Notes under the pieces: model-generated
Databases searched by the model: none
Seen by the model: only the letters and a program-made list of their open reading frames with translations
Told to the model about the DNA's origin: nothing
Shown here: positions 17,784 through 29,890 of the stretch, one piece after another
Layout: the number at the start of each line of letters is the position of its first letter
Numbering within the stretch: the first letter of the stretch is position 1
Source of the DNA: Microcebus murinus
Lineage: Eukaryota; Chordata; Mammalia; Primates; Cheirogaleidae
DNA length: 64,000 bases
Assembly (NCBI RefSeq): GCF_040939455.1
Contig: NC_134109.1
Coordinates: 33,435,501-33,499,500 of the forward strand
Reading direction: 5' to 3'
Position numbers and translations under genes: made by a program

Positions 17784-18438
17784 CCGTGTTTCACTGAAAA
17801 GACAGGGTCTTACATATATTTATCCTCAAGAAGACACCCTAGAGCTTATTTTCAGGGAATGTGTTATTATTTTTAAGTACAGTACTACAATCTACATTTA
17901 TTCAAATATAGTTAAGTCGTCTTCTTCTGGAACATCATCACAGTAAAATGGCAGCCACAGCTTTCCTTCTTCCCCGTGGGGACACACAATACCTAAAGCG
18001 GAGCGCCCCGCTCCTCACTTCACTGAGGAGACTTTCCCCTCAAAGCCTCAGCTCGCAGCAGGCACAGGATGGCCGGGACCTGACAGGGGGAGACGACCTC
18101 ATTGGTGGGGCTGCCCGCACCTTTCCAGTCACCTCTGGGATAGTAGCTGTCACGATGGGGAAGATGAGAAGGGCTCCTCGTCTTCTTTACCACTCCCAGA
18201 CGAAATGCATGGGTTGTGCAGATATGCTGGGTAGCCATACTGGGTCTTTGTTGAATGCTCCCCTGGAATTCACAGGATTGTGACTAATATCAACTGAAAT
18301 CTTGACAAGTGCTTTAGAAAAAACAAAGTATTGCCATCACTGGGTCTTATTTTCAGGGTAGGGCTTATGTTGCGCAAATGCTTAGAAATCCTGCTAGGGT
18401 TTATTTTTTGGGTAGGTCTTATTTTCGGGGAAACACGG
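17784..18438. mobile_element. Nonautonomous TA-flanked DNA transposon (Tc1/mariner/pogo superfamily), 655 bp
   Basis: The ends are inverted repeats: both read CCGTGTTTC inward, then A/C-C-T/C-GAAAA, with 15 of the first 17 bases matching. It is flanked by TA at 17782-17783 and 18439-18440 and interrupts an MIR whose two halves resume on either side. Subterminal copies of GTCTTATTTTC are present near the right end. Read on the minus strand, the left end contains DDVPEEDDLTIFE then stop, possibly the C-terminal tail of a transposase. The interior is GC-richer and holds an 83-bp block (18253-18335) shared with 20226-20308. The exact family was not identified. Confidence 0.8.
18253..18335 (+). 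repeat. 83-bp block inside the transposon, duplicated at 20226-20308
   Basis: It matches 80 of 83 bases, in the same orientation, with the stretch at 20226-20308. The three differences are all transitions (C/T, A/G, A/G). Confidence 0.95.
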
Positions 18439-18599
18439 TATCTAAGCCTCAGTTTCCTGGAGATGAAACGAGACAATGATTGTGCCTAGCATGCCATCAA
18501 CCAATGTAAGCTATTAGGAGAAACATTCTCCTTCATTAGTCTCATAAGTGCAAGCACATGCCACTCCAGCAAGCATTTCTGGATTTTCGATTGTGTGGT

Positions 18600-18790
18600 C
18601 ATAATGGCCAAAATTCTGGGCTTTGGAATGGTCCTAATCTAGCCTGGACCATTTATTATTAATAGGAAGGCAAATTACTTAACCTCTCTACACACACTTT
18701 TTCTCATGTATGAAACAGGGATGATAAAACCTATTCTATAGGATTATTGTGAAGGTTAAGTTAAATAAATAAAATAGTATGTCTAATGTG
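18600..18790 (-). mobile_element. MIR SINE
   Basis: CAAATTACTTAACCTCTCTA and GATTATTGTGAAGGTTAAG. Confidence 0.75.
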
Positions 18791-20159
18791 CTTCGTACAT
18801 TACCTTGCTCCTTTACCCACAACCCATGGGATTTTGCAAGACTTTGGATTCCAGAAAGAATAACATTTATGTGTTGTATATTTTGTAATTCCTGAGCCAG
18901 GTGTGTGTCATTCCTGAGCCAGGTGTCAGCACCCCATAACCAAATACATTATTTCTACACCAAAACCTATGAATGTTATACTCTGTGGGATAAATACTTA
19001 ATTGCCTTACAATCGTCTTATCTGGCGAGAAAGGCAGGACAGGTGTTATAATTCCCACTTCAGAGATAACAAACTGAGGATCAGGAGAGTGGGTTGTTGA
19101 AGGTCACATGGTCCATAATTTGCAGCACAAGGATCTGGCTCTGGGACTCCTCCCAGGACACCACAGAGTGTGACAGTCACAACCCTGTTATAATTTCCTT
19201 TACTAAATGAACTTCACACACACACACACAAAAAGAGAGACCACACTTTTCTTCTTGTCTTTCTAAGTGTATGTATGTATATTTCTACATTATTTTCAGA
19301 TTCTATTTTTCCCAGAAATAGGTACCTGATACACATTTCTCTGTATTAAAATAGACAACATACTTGCTTTTTAAAATAACTATGGAATCTTCCAGAATCT
19401 TAATATAACCCAGTTAGCTTAGCTCTCCCCTTTTTGCTGGGTATTTGCGTGTTTGCAATTTCGCACTGTTCTAGCATAATGCTTCAGTCATTCACTTTAA
19501 ACTCGCCTGGGGATGAGCAAGCACATTGACTTGAAATCACCTGTCCCTTGAGCCCCCAGCTGGCTGGCAGCCTTTGGGAAATTGTCTTTCCAGGCACTTC
19601 AACTATATAATTGTTGTTCTCAATCAGCTAATCAATTAGGGTTTATTGAGCGCCTACGTGGGGAACAGCGTGCTCTTTGGTGCTTGGAGACACAGAAGCA
19701 TAAGCTGCGTCTCTGACCCTCAGGGAGCTTATGTGTAACCAACGGGCCTTTCAACTTTAAACCAAGCTGTGTTTGTGTGCAGCCAGGAAGGCCTTCTAAG
19801 CAGGGCTTTTCAAGATGGGCATCAGGGCGTGACGTGCCTGGTGAAAGCAAGAACTTTAAATAGGTCTCTAATCTATCCCTTGCCTGTGAAGGACATCGGT
19901 TCTGTTCAACAAGAAAGTACTAAAAAATGAAATAATGACTAGGGAAAGCAAGCTAAGGGGTTCCACAATACCTTCCCTAATTCATCAGTTTTCTATCAGA
20001 CTCTAATGGTTATGGTGAACCATTAAAAACCAATTCTGTATTTGTTTTTACTGTACCAGTAAATACTGTACCATTTTCTTGACTCCTCGTGGTGGTGGTG
20101 GTGGTGGGTGGTCACTGAAAGGACTAAAAGAAACCTGGGCAGCTGGTTCTATCTTGCTT
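18791..20159. other. Unassigned AT-rich intergenic sequence
   Basis: It holds one MIR fragment (19040-19170), an antisense L2-end-like patch (about 19630-19740), a short CA run near 19216 and a GGT run near 20089. Nothing else was recognised. Confidence 0.4.
19040..19170 (+). mobile_element. MIR SINE, partial
   Basis: CACTTCAGAGATAACAAACT and AGGTCACATGGTCCATAA. Confidence 0.6.
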
Positions 20160-20320
20160 CCCCTTAAGTAAACTATTTAACTGCTCTCAGTTTCCACTTG
20201 CCCATCCATCAAATGGGAACAACGGGAATGCTCTCCTGGAATTCGCAGGATTGTGACTAATGTCAACTGAAATCTTGACAAGTGCTTTAGAAAAAACAAA
20301 GTATTGCCCAAATGATCTGG
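20160..20320 (-). mobile_element. MIR-like SINE containing the 83-bp source block
   Basis: AACTGCTCTCAGTTTCCACT, ATCAAATGGGAACAACGG and GCAGGATTGTGACTAATG follow the antisense MIR order. Confidence 0.6.
20226..20308 (+). repeat. Source-like copy of the 83-bp block, within an MIR-like repeat
   Basis: This copy sits inside a longer MIR-like stretch (about 20160-20320) that continues on both sides, so it looks ancestral to the copy inside the DNA transposon. Confidence 0.75.
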
Positions 20321-20999
20321 CGGATGCTGGGAAGCGTGTCTCCTTCACTGCCATATCCTGCACCCAGCCTGCTGTGTGTCTGGCGCATAGTAGGAGCTCA
20401 ATAAACATTTGTTGATAGAACCAGGGAGAGCTGGCAGGTGTTATTATGAGGGACAGTGCACCACAGGGGGCAGGAGGAGCGGGGGGGGGGGGCTCACCCC
20501 TCACTCTGGTTTCATCCCAGAAATCCATCCTCCCACCTTGGATCCACTGTAATGGGTCCTTCATTCAGTGCAGCAAAGATCTGAAGCCTGGAGTTCACCC
20601 CGGGACAGAGGAGCAGAGGCAAGGGCTGTCCTCAGCCATCTCCTCAGGTTTCAAGGGCTGCAGGACTGGCTGCCACAACAGTTGGCCAGCTCCTCCTCCA
20701 TTTCCCGCTCCTGGCTGCTGAGGCAGGGGAACGTCAGGCCACAGGGATCAGCGGCCGACAGCAGCACTCTGGGACACCTGGCACCAGAGAGCAGCCATGC
20801 CCTCATCGTCTACCGCCAGCCTAGGCCTCAGGTGTTCTGTCATCTCTCAGCCCAGCCATTCTGCTGCTCCTGGACATTTGGTACCAACAAGAGACTCAGC
20901 CTACACTAGGGAGTCCTTTCACAGTGGCTAGAGCCTGGCTCACTGGCTGGACTTTTCCAAAGAGATTTCCTGTTTTTCTTGGGCCAATGTCATCTTCCT

Positions 21000-21265
21000 C
21001 ATTGTGAGCTCCCAGAGAGCAGGACAAGCTCTGAAGGTCCCTCCTGCAGCTGGGGGGCTGTGATAACCAGTTGCTTTCCAAAGTCTGTGATTTTTTTTCC
21101 TTATGTATTTGTTTATCTCTTTATTTTCTGTCTTCTCCACCTGAACATAAACACCACAGGTCAGGGAGCACGTCTAATTTTCACTGTTTTTTCATCTCAG
21201 CACTGGGAACTGTGCCTGACCCAAAGCAGAAGCTTAATTAATATTTGTTGAATGAATGAACAAAC
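21000..21265 (+). mobile_element. L2 3' end
   Basis: It ends CTTAATTAATATTTGTTGAA then TGAATGAA, the standard L2 terminus. A similar end lies at 20330-20420 (GAGCTCAATAAACATTTGTT). Confidence 0.7.
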
Positions 21266-21509
21266 AAATGAACCCTTCTTCAATGTCATTATTATGATAA
21301 ATGATAGTTATCATCAATAATTATAAATAAGTGATTGTTATAAATGAAGCAGAAATTTCTTTAGTCTCTCAGGATTAACATACACATGGTTCTACTTACC
21401 CCTTTATTATTAATTAGTTCAATTATTCCTTCAGCCCTGTTTTTGCTCTTTAGGAGAGATGAGAATCAGATAATCACATGATGAGTATGTCAGAACTACA
21501 AAATAGGAG

Positions 21510-21860
21510 GACATAGTTGTAGGAGCATCAGTAATGGGGGGTTCCACCTCATCAGAGAGGTCAGGGAAGGCTGCCTGGAGGAAGTCACAATTGCACCGAG
21601 ATCTAAAAGAAGAGAGTCGTTAACTGAAAGCCAAAGTGGAGAAGGAAGAACCCTGCAGACAGGGGATGGCCCCGGAAAGGCCTGGTCGTGGGAGGGAGCA
21701 TGTGGGATGAGAAACCGAGGGACAGTGGGGTGTGAGGAGGGTGAGGATGAGGGTGTGCAGGATGAGACGGGGCAGGGAAGCCACAGCCAGAGCTGGTCAG
21801 CACCCTCGGAGAGGCCAGAGCAGCCTGAGACAGGCCAGGAACGTCTCAATGTGCTCACTG
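21510..21860 (-). mobile_element. L2-like debris
   Basis: GAGAGGTCAGGGAAGGCTGC and ATGGCCCCGGAAAGGCCTGG match the style of 120-345. The family is tentative. Confidence 0.4.
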
Positions 21861-21980
21861 GGACCAGGGCAGGGTGTCTCTCAGGAGACGTCACCTCCTC
21901 CAGAAAACTGTTCCCACCCCCCAGCCTGGGTTAGGGCCCAGGGTTTCCCCTTATCATACAAGTTTATTAAAGTCCACTTT

Positions 21981-22221
21981 AGACCAGGAGCGGTGGCTGG
22001 TCTAAACTTTGGGAGGCCAAGGTGGGAGGATCCCTTGAGCCCATGAGTTCAAGACCAGCCGAACAATACAGTGAGACTCCTTGTCTCCAAAATATCAGCT
22101 ACTGAGGAGGCTGAGGCAGGAGGATTGCTGGAGCGTAGGAGTTTGAGGCTGCAGTGAGCTGCGTTGACACCACTGCACTCTAGCCCAGGGAACAGAGTGA
22201 AACCCTGTCTCAAAAAAAGAA
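21981..22221 (+). mobile_element. Old diverged Alu
   Basis: AGCGGTGGCTGG to GTCTCAAAAAAAG. Internal deletions leave 241 bp. The perfect target duplication AAAGTCCACTTT is at 21969-21980 and 22222-22233. Confidence 0.9.
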
Positions 22222-22261
22222 AAAGTCCACTTTCATGACATGTTTTCTTACTTTTTAGTTT

Positions 22262-22395
22262 CCGCCTCTCAATTTGTGAGCTCCTTGAAGGCAGAGACCT
22301 TGGCTTATTGTCCTATGCTGCCAGTGCCCAGTGGAGGGACACGATAGGTGCCCATTGATGTTTGGTGAATGAATGAGTGAATGAATGAATGAGTG
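22262..22395 (+). mobile_element. L2 3' end with (GAAT)n tail
   Basis: TTTGTGAGCTCCTTGAAGGC to GGTGAATGAATGAGTGAATG. Confidence 0.7.
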
Positions 22396-22663
22396 CACAC
22401 AGATTGTAGAGTACATTGGACAGGTGTTTGAGTTCCACATACTCAGGAAGCCCCAGCTGACCTTTGCAGAAGGGTCCAGAAAGCTGGGGGAAAGGTGAGG
22501 GCATGCCACACCATTAGTGCCACACGAAGGAGAAATGGATTTAAGGTGCCATCCTTAGAAGGAAGAAGGGATGACAGTTTCAAGGAGAATTTTTTTCCCA
22601 GTGGCTAAAATGGAATTTCAGCAGGTAAAGCTGCATGGGCTTGTAAGGATGGAGAAGAATGTC

Positions 22664-22900
22664 AGCCTCGGATTTAGCACACGCTTGTGAATTATGTGCC
22701 AAGCATTGTTCTAACTGCTTTGCAAGCACTAAGCTATTTAAATGCTCATAACAATCACAGAAAGCATTTAACTATTACTATATCTATTTACAGGTAAGGA
22801 AACTGAGGAGCAGAGAGGTTAAGTACACCCCCTCCCTGCCTACCAGGGTATGTAGCCAGTAAGTGACAGAGCCAGGCTTTGGACCCAAGCAGCTTGGCTC
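22664..22900 (+). mobile_element. MIR SINE
   Basis: TTATGTGCCAAGCATTGTTC, GGTAAGGAAACTGAGGAGCA and CCAGTAAGTGACAGAGCCAG. Confidence 0.85.
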
Positions 22901-23019
22901 TGGAAGCCAGCCTCTCACCCCACCCCATGCTGCCCTCAAGCCAGCTCTTGCTCTCCTCCTGGTGCTAACTAAGGGCTTGATGTCTTTTTTTAAGGCTTTC
23001 CTGAGAGGCAGGTGTGATT

Positions 23020-23110
23020 CTCCCCCATTTTGCAGACGAGAAAGCTGAGGCTCAAAGAGATTGCCAAAGCCCAGACAGCTGATGAGTGGCAGAGCCAGGC
23101 TCTAGGACTG
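23020..23110 (+). mobile_element. MIR SINE fragment
   Basis: CATTTTGCAGACGAGAAAGC and GATGAGTGGCAGAGCCAGGC. Confidence 0.7.
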
Positions 23111-23857
23111 CAGCCACCCCCACTGTGTCCTTTGTCTTCCCGAGGCTCACGGCTGGCCGAGCTCTAAGCCCAGGTGCCTCCTCTGCCACTCCCTGCGCAG
23201 CTCGGGAACCTCGGCCAAGGCCTGGCAGATGGTTGCCCTCCATGCGCATTTCTGGCTCAGCCGCCCCCTCTCCACCACCCTCCCCCCTGCAGCTTCCCAT
23301 CCCAGCTCTGAACCTCTAACCCACCGAGACAGAGACAGGGACACCAACCTGACCTGGCACGGGATAAGGAACAGCTCAGCCCATCAGCAACTTTTGGGGG
23401 CAAAAATAGGTGCAGCTAAAATCTATTTATACATCCCTGATGGTCAGGAAGGTGACAGCCGACCTGAGGGAAGGTTGTTCAAGGATTCAGCGAGTCAGCA
23501 TCCCAGGTGCCTGAGCAGGCTGCTGTGAGGCCTACGGGGCGGGCAGGTGGGACACGGAGCCCCACAGAGATGCTCTGTGGCACGGCCCAGCTCGGATGGC
23601 AGGATGCCTTTCCTTCATCTGCTCCACTCCTGCTCTTCTCAGAGACTTCTTCTGCACGTGGCCGACAGGCTCAGGATTACCTGAAACCAGGGAAAGGGTC
23701 AATTTGGCCAACCCAGCCTCCTTGACACAGAGCCCTAGGGCCAAGCTGATCCCCCAGGGGGTAACTGGAGCAGCTTTAGAGCACACTGGCTACTTTCACA
23801 TCAAGAACTTGACTCAAAAGACATCTGGCACAGGATTCAGCCACTCAGTACCACGTC

Positions 23858-23906
23858 CCGGGGATGGGGGTGGGGTGGGGTGACCCGGGGTGGGGTGGGG
23901 TGACCC
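23858..23906 (+). repeat. G-rich tandem duplication (G-quadruplex-like)
   Basis: GGGGTGGGGTGGGGTGACCC-type units occur twice in tandem, giving two sets of closely spaced G4 runs. Confidence 0.85.
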
Positions 23907-24189
23907 ATCACTGTGACTGTACTGTGCCTTACTTTCCCCATGTGTGAGGACAGAAGCTTCTCAAGCTTCTAGCACATGCAGGCTTGACCAAAGTAATCCT
24001 CCGTAGGTGACAATAGAACAGGTTTCCATTTGTGGGCGGCAGGGGCCGGCATGGCTGGCAGGAGCAGGGACGGAGGGGAGAAGCTCAGGTTTCAGGATCA
24101 GGCAAGTGTGGGTTCAAACTCTGGATCTGCCTCTTCCTGTCTATGTCATCTTGGGGGCAAATTCCTCACCACCTCTGCACCTTGGAAAT

Positions 24190-24360
24190 AATAACCAATG
24201 CAATCCTTAACACAGCCCTCTGAGGTAGGTGCTATCTCTAGTCACGTCTTATAATCAAGAAACGGTAGCACAGAGAGGTAAAGTAACCTGCTGGAGGTCA
24301 CACAGCTAGTAAGTAGCAGAGTCAAGATTCAAACCTAGATGGCCTGTTTCCGGTCTGTGC
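24190..24360 (+). mobile_element. MIR SINE
   Basis: CTCTGAGGTAGGTGCTATCT and GGTCACACAGCTAGTAAGTA. Confidence 0.85.
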
Positions 24361-24721
24361 TCCTAAGCACTCCCCCGCACTCCCCTGGAGAGCAGAATTC
24401 TAATCATGGCCCTGCCAGTAGCTTAAGCATATGGTCACTTGGGCCTCAACTGTAAAATGAGAGAAGGCCTTGATGCTACAACACATGCACTATCTTAGCC
24501 TTTAAGTTGTTTCTGAGAGTGTGTTGTCTCTGCCCATCAGCTCACAGGGTGCTAGGGACAGCAGTGGGAGACTCTCCTCCTCGCCCTCCCACCCCCGCAC
24601 CCCCATGCCCCACCCCCTGGCCTTCGGTTCAAGAATCAGCAAGAGGTGTGCCCTGAAAGAGCATCTTTCCCAGGGTCTCCTGAGTGCCCACAACAACCCT
24701 CTTCTAAAGTGGGTGGAGGCT

Positions 24722-25031
24722 GGCTGGGCATGGTGACTCACACCTGTAACCCTAGCACTCTGGGAGGCTAAGGCAGGAGGATTGCTTGAAGTCAGGAGTT
24801 CGAGACCACCCTGAGCAAGAGCAAGACCCCGTCTCTACTGAAAATAGAAAAATTAGCCAGGCATGGTAGTGGGCACCTGTAGTCCCAGCTACTCGGGAGG
24901 CTGAGGCAGGAAGGAGGATCGCTTGAGCCCAGGGATTTGAGGTAGCTGTGAGCTAGGCTGACCCCACAGCACTCAAGTCTGGACAACAGAGCGAGACTCT
25001 GTCTCAAAATTAAAAAAAATAATAATAATAA
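24722..25031 (+). mobile_element. Alu without the AT-rich linker
   Basis: GGCTGGGCATGGTGACTCAC to an (AAT)n tail at 25015-25031. The target duplication is not clear. Confidence 0.92.
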
Positions 25032-25379
25032 AGAGGGCAGCTGCTGCCTTGTGGGCAGTGTGGATCACACCAGTGCAGGTCCTGTCCTCCCTCACTGCAG
25101 ACTTTACTCAGCCTGGGCTGCAGTTGGCTCCTCCTGAATCCTCTTGGCCAGACTGGGTGACCAATTTATGGTGATGCTTAGACTCTTAGTATTGCAGGGG
25201 GACGTGCAGGTAGAACAAGCAGTCCAGGAAGGCAGGAATCCCATCCCCCGCAGTCCTAGCAGAGTTGGCGGGTTTGCCCTCGGGATGCCAGCGCAGCCCC
25301 TCCTAAGACTGAGCCCATCCTGCTTGGTGAAATGGTTAGAAGTTCTTCCTGAAGCCGGGCTGTAATCATGACCACCTTC

Positions 25380-26270
25380 TGGGCCTAGTTTGACTCTTTG
25401 GAGTGTCGCAGTGTTCCTCTCATGGGACAGTCTTTCACAGCCTTGAAGAGAATCACTATGTCCTTGCCAGATCTTCTATTTTCTAGATTAAATATCCCCA
25501 CTGCTTTCAATTCTACCTCTACTATGTTCTAATGGATTTGTCAGGAATCCAGACTGAGGATCTCTGCTCAGAGCACGACAGGCCAGCGCTGTTGTCCGCT
25601 AACTCCCTTTGCCACCCCTCCCCTGGCATTTCCCCTCCAACTCTCCAGGCTTCCTGCTGGAAACTGCACCTTTCCCCCCACATTTCATCCATGCAGTCCT
25701 TATAGGAGTTGCCATGTTCATCTCTGACTCTGCCCCCAAGGCCAGTTGATTGCCTAAGAGGTTGTCACTAAATTTAAGCTTGTCTCTAATCTGATCAATT
25801 TGTTTCTTGGGTGCTTGAATTTGAGTGCCTCTCTTTTGACTAAAATGGTAAGATATAAAACTCAGCAGCTATTGGCCAGGCATGGTGGCACACACCTGTA
25901 GTCCCAGCTGCTCAGAAGGCTGAGGCAGGAGGATTGCTTAAGCCCAGGAGTTTGAGGCTGCAGTGAGCTATGGTGATGCCATTGTGCCCTAACTCTGTGT
26001 CCCCCCGTCCCCCAAAAAAGGCAGCATTCTGGATCTAGCACACAGGCTGTAGTTTACCAATGCCTGGCCTCGCTGACCTTTTTAGACCCATCCCCCTTTC
26101 TCCCCATTTGACCCCCCTCCTCATTTTTCCATGTTAAACATAATCCTGTTAGCCTCAGCCTATCTTTCAAGTCAGTGGCACCTTTTGAACCCAGATCCTA
26201 TCAGCCAGCACAGCGGCTCTCCCTCCCTGCTCTGCGTCATGTACATATTGAATGAGCCTCAGTGTCCTCA
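25380..26270 (+). mobile_element. Probable L3/CR1-type LINE debris, interrupted by an Alu monomer
   Basis: Phrases such as TAGATTAAATATCCCCACTG and CATGTTAAACATAATCCTGT recall the L3/CR1 3' region. It is highly decayed and the limits are rough. Confidence 0.45.
25874..26020 (+). mobile_element. Alu monomer (FRAM-like)
   Basis: GGCCAGGCATGGTGGCACAC through to a short A-run, monomer-sized. Weak direct repeats (GCAGC..ATT) flank it. Confidence 0.8.
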
Positions 26271-26609
26271 CGGTTCATCAGATGAGCAGGCCCTGAAGAT
26301 GTGGTAGGTGGTGACCATGCCGATCCTCCCGGGAAAGGACACCTGGGGGAGAAGCCAGGACTGTAGTGGGTGCTTGGCAGGACACCGGGGCACAGCCTCC
26401 GCCGACCTGGAGGCCAGCGTCCCGTCCCTCTGCGTTTCTCTGATGTTGGTTTCGCAGAGTGCATCTGGCTCGGGGGCAGGGCAGGAGTCCTTTGGAGACT
26501 GTTGGCTTCCCTGAAGAATTCCTTTACTCCACACTCACTGTTATTCAACGTGATGAACCTTACACTGCTATTTTACTGTGTCCTCTAGCACCGCCCTGAG
26601 TTTAGAGCC

Positions 26610-26760
26610 ACGGAATTCTGCTTGAAGGGCTGGTGGACCTTAGCAGTCATCCAGTCTGGTACCTCTCATGCTACAGATGAGAAAACTTAAGCCCAAGAGG
26701 GGAGCAACTTGCCCTAAGGCACCGAGGGCATCACTGGAAGTCAGGCTGGGCCCAAGACCC
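26610..26760 (+). mobile_element. MIR/MIR3-like SINE
   Basis: CAGTCATCCAGTCTGGTACC, CTACAGATGAGAAAACTTAA and AACTTGCCCTAAGGCACC. Confidence 0.6.
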
Positions 26761-27099
26761 CCTTATACCAATCCGGCTGCAGAGAGGATGGGGAGCTGGG
26801 AGAACCTGTGTGTTCCAGGGCCTCTATCTGGGCCTCTCAGCTTGCCATGAAAATGAACAAAAGATCTAGTTTTTCCTGGGAAGCCTGTTTTTTGGATCCT
26901 TTCTTACAGGCTTAGCTCCAAAGCCAAAAAGACTTTACATTAGTCATAAACAAACTGTAAAGTGCATGAGCTGCTTTGTGAATTGCCTCCCTTAAGCCAA
27001 ATTGATGATGTTTCCTTGTGAATTATCACTTCTTTGTGCATGTTTTTTTCTGACACCAAATCTGTGCTTTTATTGACACTAAATAATGTCAGTTTTTCC

Positions 27100-27745
27100 A
27101 CACCAATTCTCTAACAGAAACTGGGTGTCCCACAATAAACTTCAATTCTGACACTATCTTCCTGGAGTTAGTGTTAGATCTCACAGGCTAAAGGGCTCAG
27201 TCCCACAAGACTGCTCCACTTCAGACACCAGCCAAAAGTGGGGTCTCCAAGTGACCCACACTTCTGCCTGGCTGACTACAAACATGGAGGTTCCCACAAC
27301 CCCCTTCCTCCCAGGTTTGATAATTTGCTAGAACAGTACTCAGAAAGGGCTCTACTTATGATCACCACTTTATTATAAAGGATACAAGCCAGGAACAGAC
27401 AAATGGAGAAGATGCATAGGGCAAGGTATGTGCTCAGCAAGCCAGAAGCTCTCTGAATCTCAGATGTTCAAGAGTTTCTATAACTCACTGTCTAGCCCCT
27501 CTTCCCTCCACCAAAGTCAGCGTGTAGGACTGAAAGTTCCCACCCTCTAATCATATCTTTGGTCTTTCTGGTAAACAGGCCTCATCCTGAAGCTATCTGG
27601 GGTCCCACCCTGAGTTATCTCATTAGCATAAACTCAGGTGTGTTAAAGAGGGATGAATAAGAAAAGATTCTCCAATCACTTAGGAAATTATAAGAGTTTT
27701 AGGAGCTCCATATAGGAACCAAGAACAAAGACTGAGCTATATTAT
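27100..27745 (-). mobile_element. Retroviral LTR-like element, family not fixed
   Basis: On the minus strand it has the layout of an LTR 3' part: AATAAAGTGGTGATCATAAG, then a CTGAGTACTGTTCTAGCAAA U5-like stretch and GTCTTGTGGGACTGAGCCC. Limits are approximate and no target duplication was found. Confidence 0.65.
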
Positions 27746-27956
27746 ATTATGTCACTCTAAACTATATAGTTCCTAAATCAGCTAGGATGATTACAGCTTA
27801 GAGGCTGAGAAATATACTCTGGATGCATACTTTATCACACTTACCATCCAGGGGCCACTCTTCTCCCCCAGAGAGCAAGGATGTTCCTTTCTTAGTATCT
27901 GGTTCTTCATCCGGGTCAAGGGACTTAACTGGGGCCATGCTATTCCTGCAACCCTG

Positions 27957-28094
27957 TTTCTTTTTTCTTTTCTTTTTAAGGATAGGGTCTCGCCATGCTG
28001 CCCAGGCTGGATTTGAACTCCTGGGCCCAAGGGATCCTCCTGCCTCAGACTTCTGAGTAGCTGGGACTACCAGTGCTTCCCACTGCACCTGGCT
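27957..28094 (-). mobile_element. Old Alu monomer
   Basis: GGATAGGGTCTCGCCATGCT to CACTGCACCTGGCTCC, T-rich on its left. The short repeat CTGTTTCT occurs on both sides. Confidence 0.75.
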
Positions 28095-28204
28095 CCTGCA
28101 CCACTGTTTCTGACTATACAGGACTACCTGCCATTCCCTGAACACTGGCCCTCCTCCCCTCTGCTTGTGCCGTGCCACCTGCTTGCCCCTTTCTTTTCCT
28201 GTCA

Positions 28205-29464
<1,260 letters not shown>

Positions 29465-29890
29465 TGGAGGGCCTGTAGTCTGGGTTCTCCAAGACACAGA
29501 ACCAGTAAGATGGAGATGTATTCTCATGTATATGAAAGCTGTACATGAAGGCTGAGAAGTCCCACGACCTGCAGTTGGCAAGCTAGGCTCAGAACAGCCA
29601 ATGGTGTATGTTCCAGGCTGAGTCTGAAGGCAAGAGAAGACCAAAGTCCCCCCACTCGAAGGCAGTCAGGCAGAAAGAGCCTGATTCTCCCTTACTCTGC
29701 TTCTTTTATTCTATTCAGGCCTCTATCAGATTGGATGAGGTCCATCCACACTGGGGAGGGCAATCTGCTTTACTCAGTCTACTGATTCAAATATTAATCT
29801 CACCCAGAAACACCTGCACAGATGCCCAGAATAATGTAGGCAGTCAATTTGACACACGAAATGAACTATCACAGGGCCCTAGGCAGTGTG
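29465..29890 (-). mobile_element. LTR-like interspersed repeat (ERVL/MaLR-like, uncertain)
   Basis: It contains GAGAAGTCCCACGACCTGC and GGGGAGGGCAATCTGCTTTA, phrases of a common mammalian LTR-type repeat. The AATAAA-like signal near 29705 reads on the minus strand. The family name is not certain. Confidence 0.55.

Larger units (their letters stand above)
17725..18560 (-). mobile_element. MIR SINE split by the DNA transposon
   Basis: MIR sequence up to 17783 (CACTTGATGTTATGTAACC) resumes at 18439 (TCTAAGCCTCAGTTTCCTGG), with the 655-bp transposon between. Confidence 0.75.

Noticed and set aside
20457..20475. Second possible CTCF site (CACCACAGGGGGCAGG)
   Set aside because: Spacing within the core is one base short of the consensus, so the match is poor.
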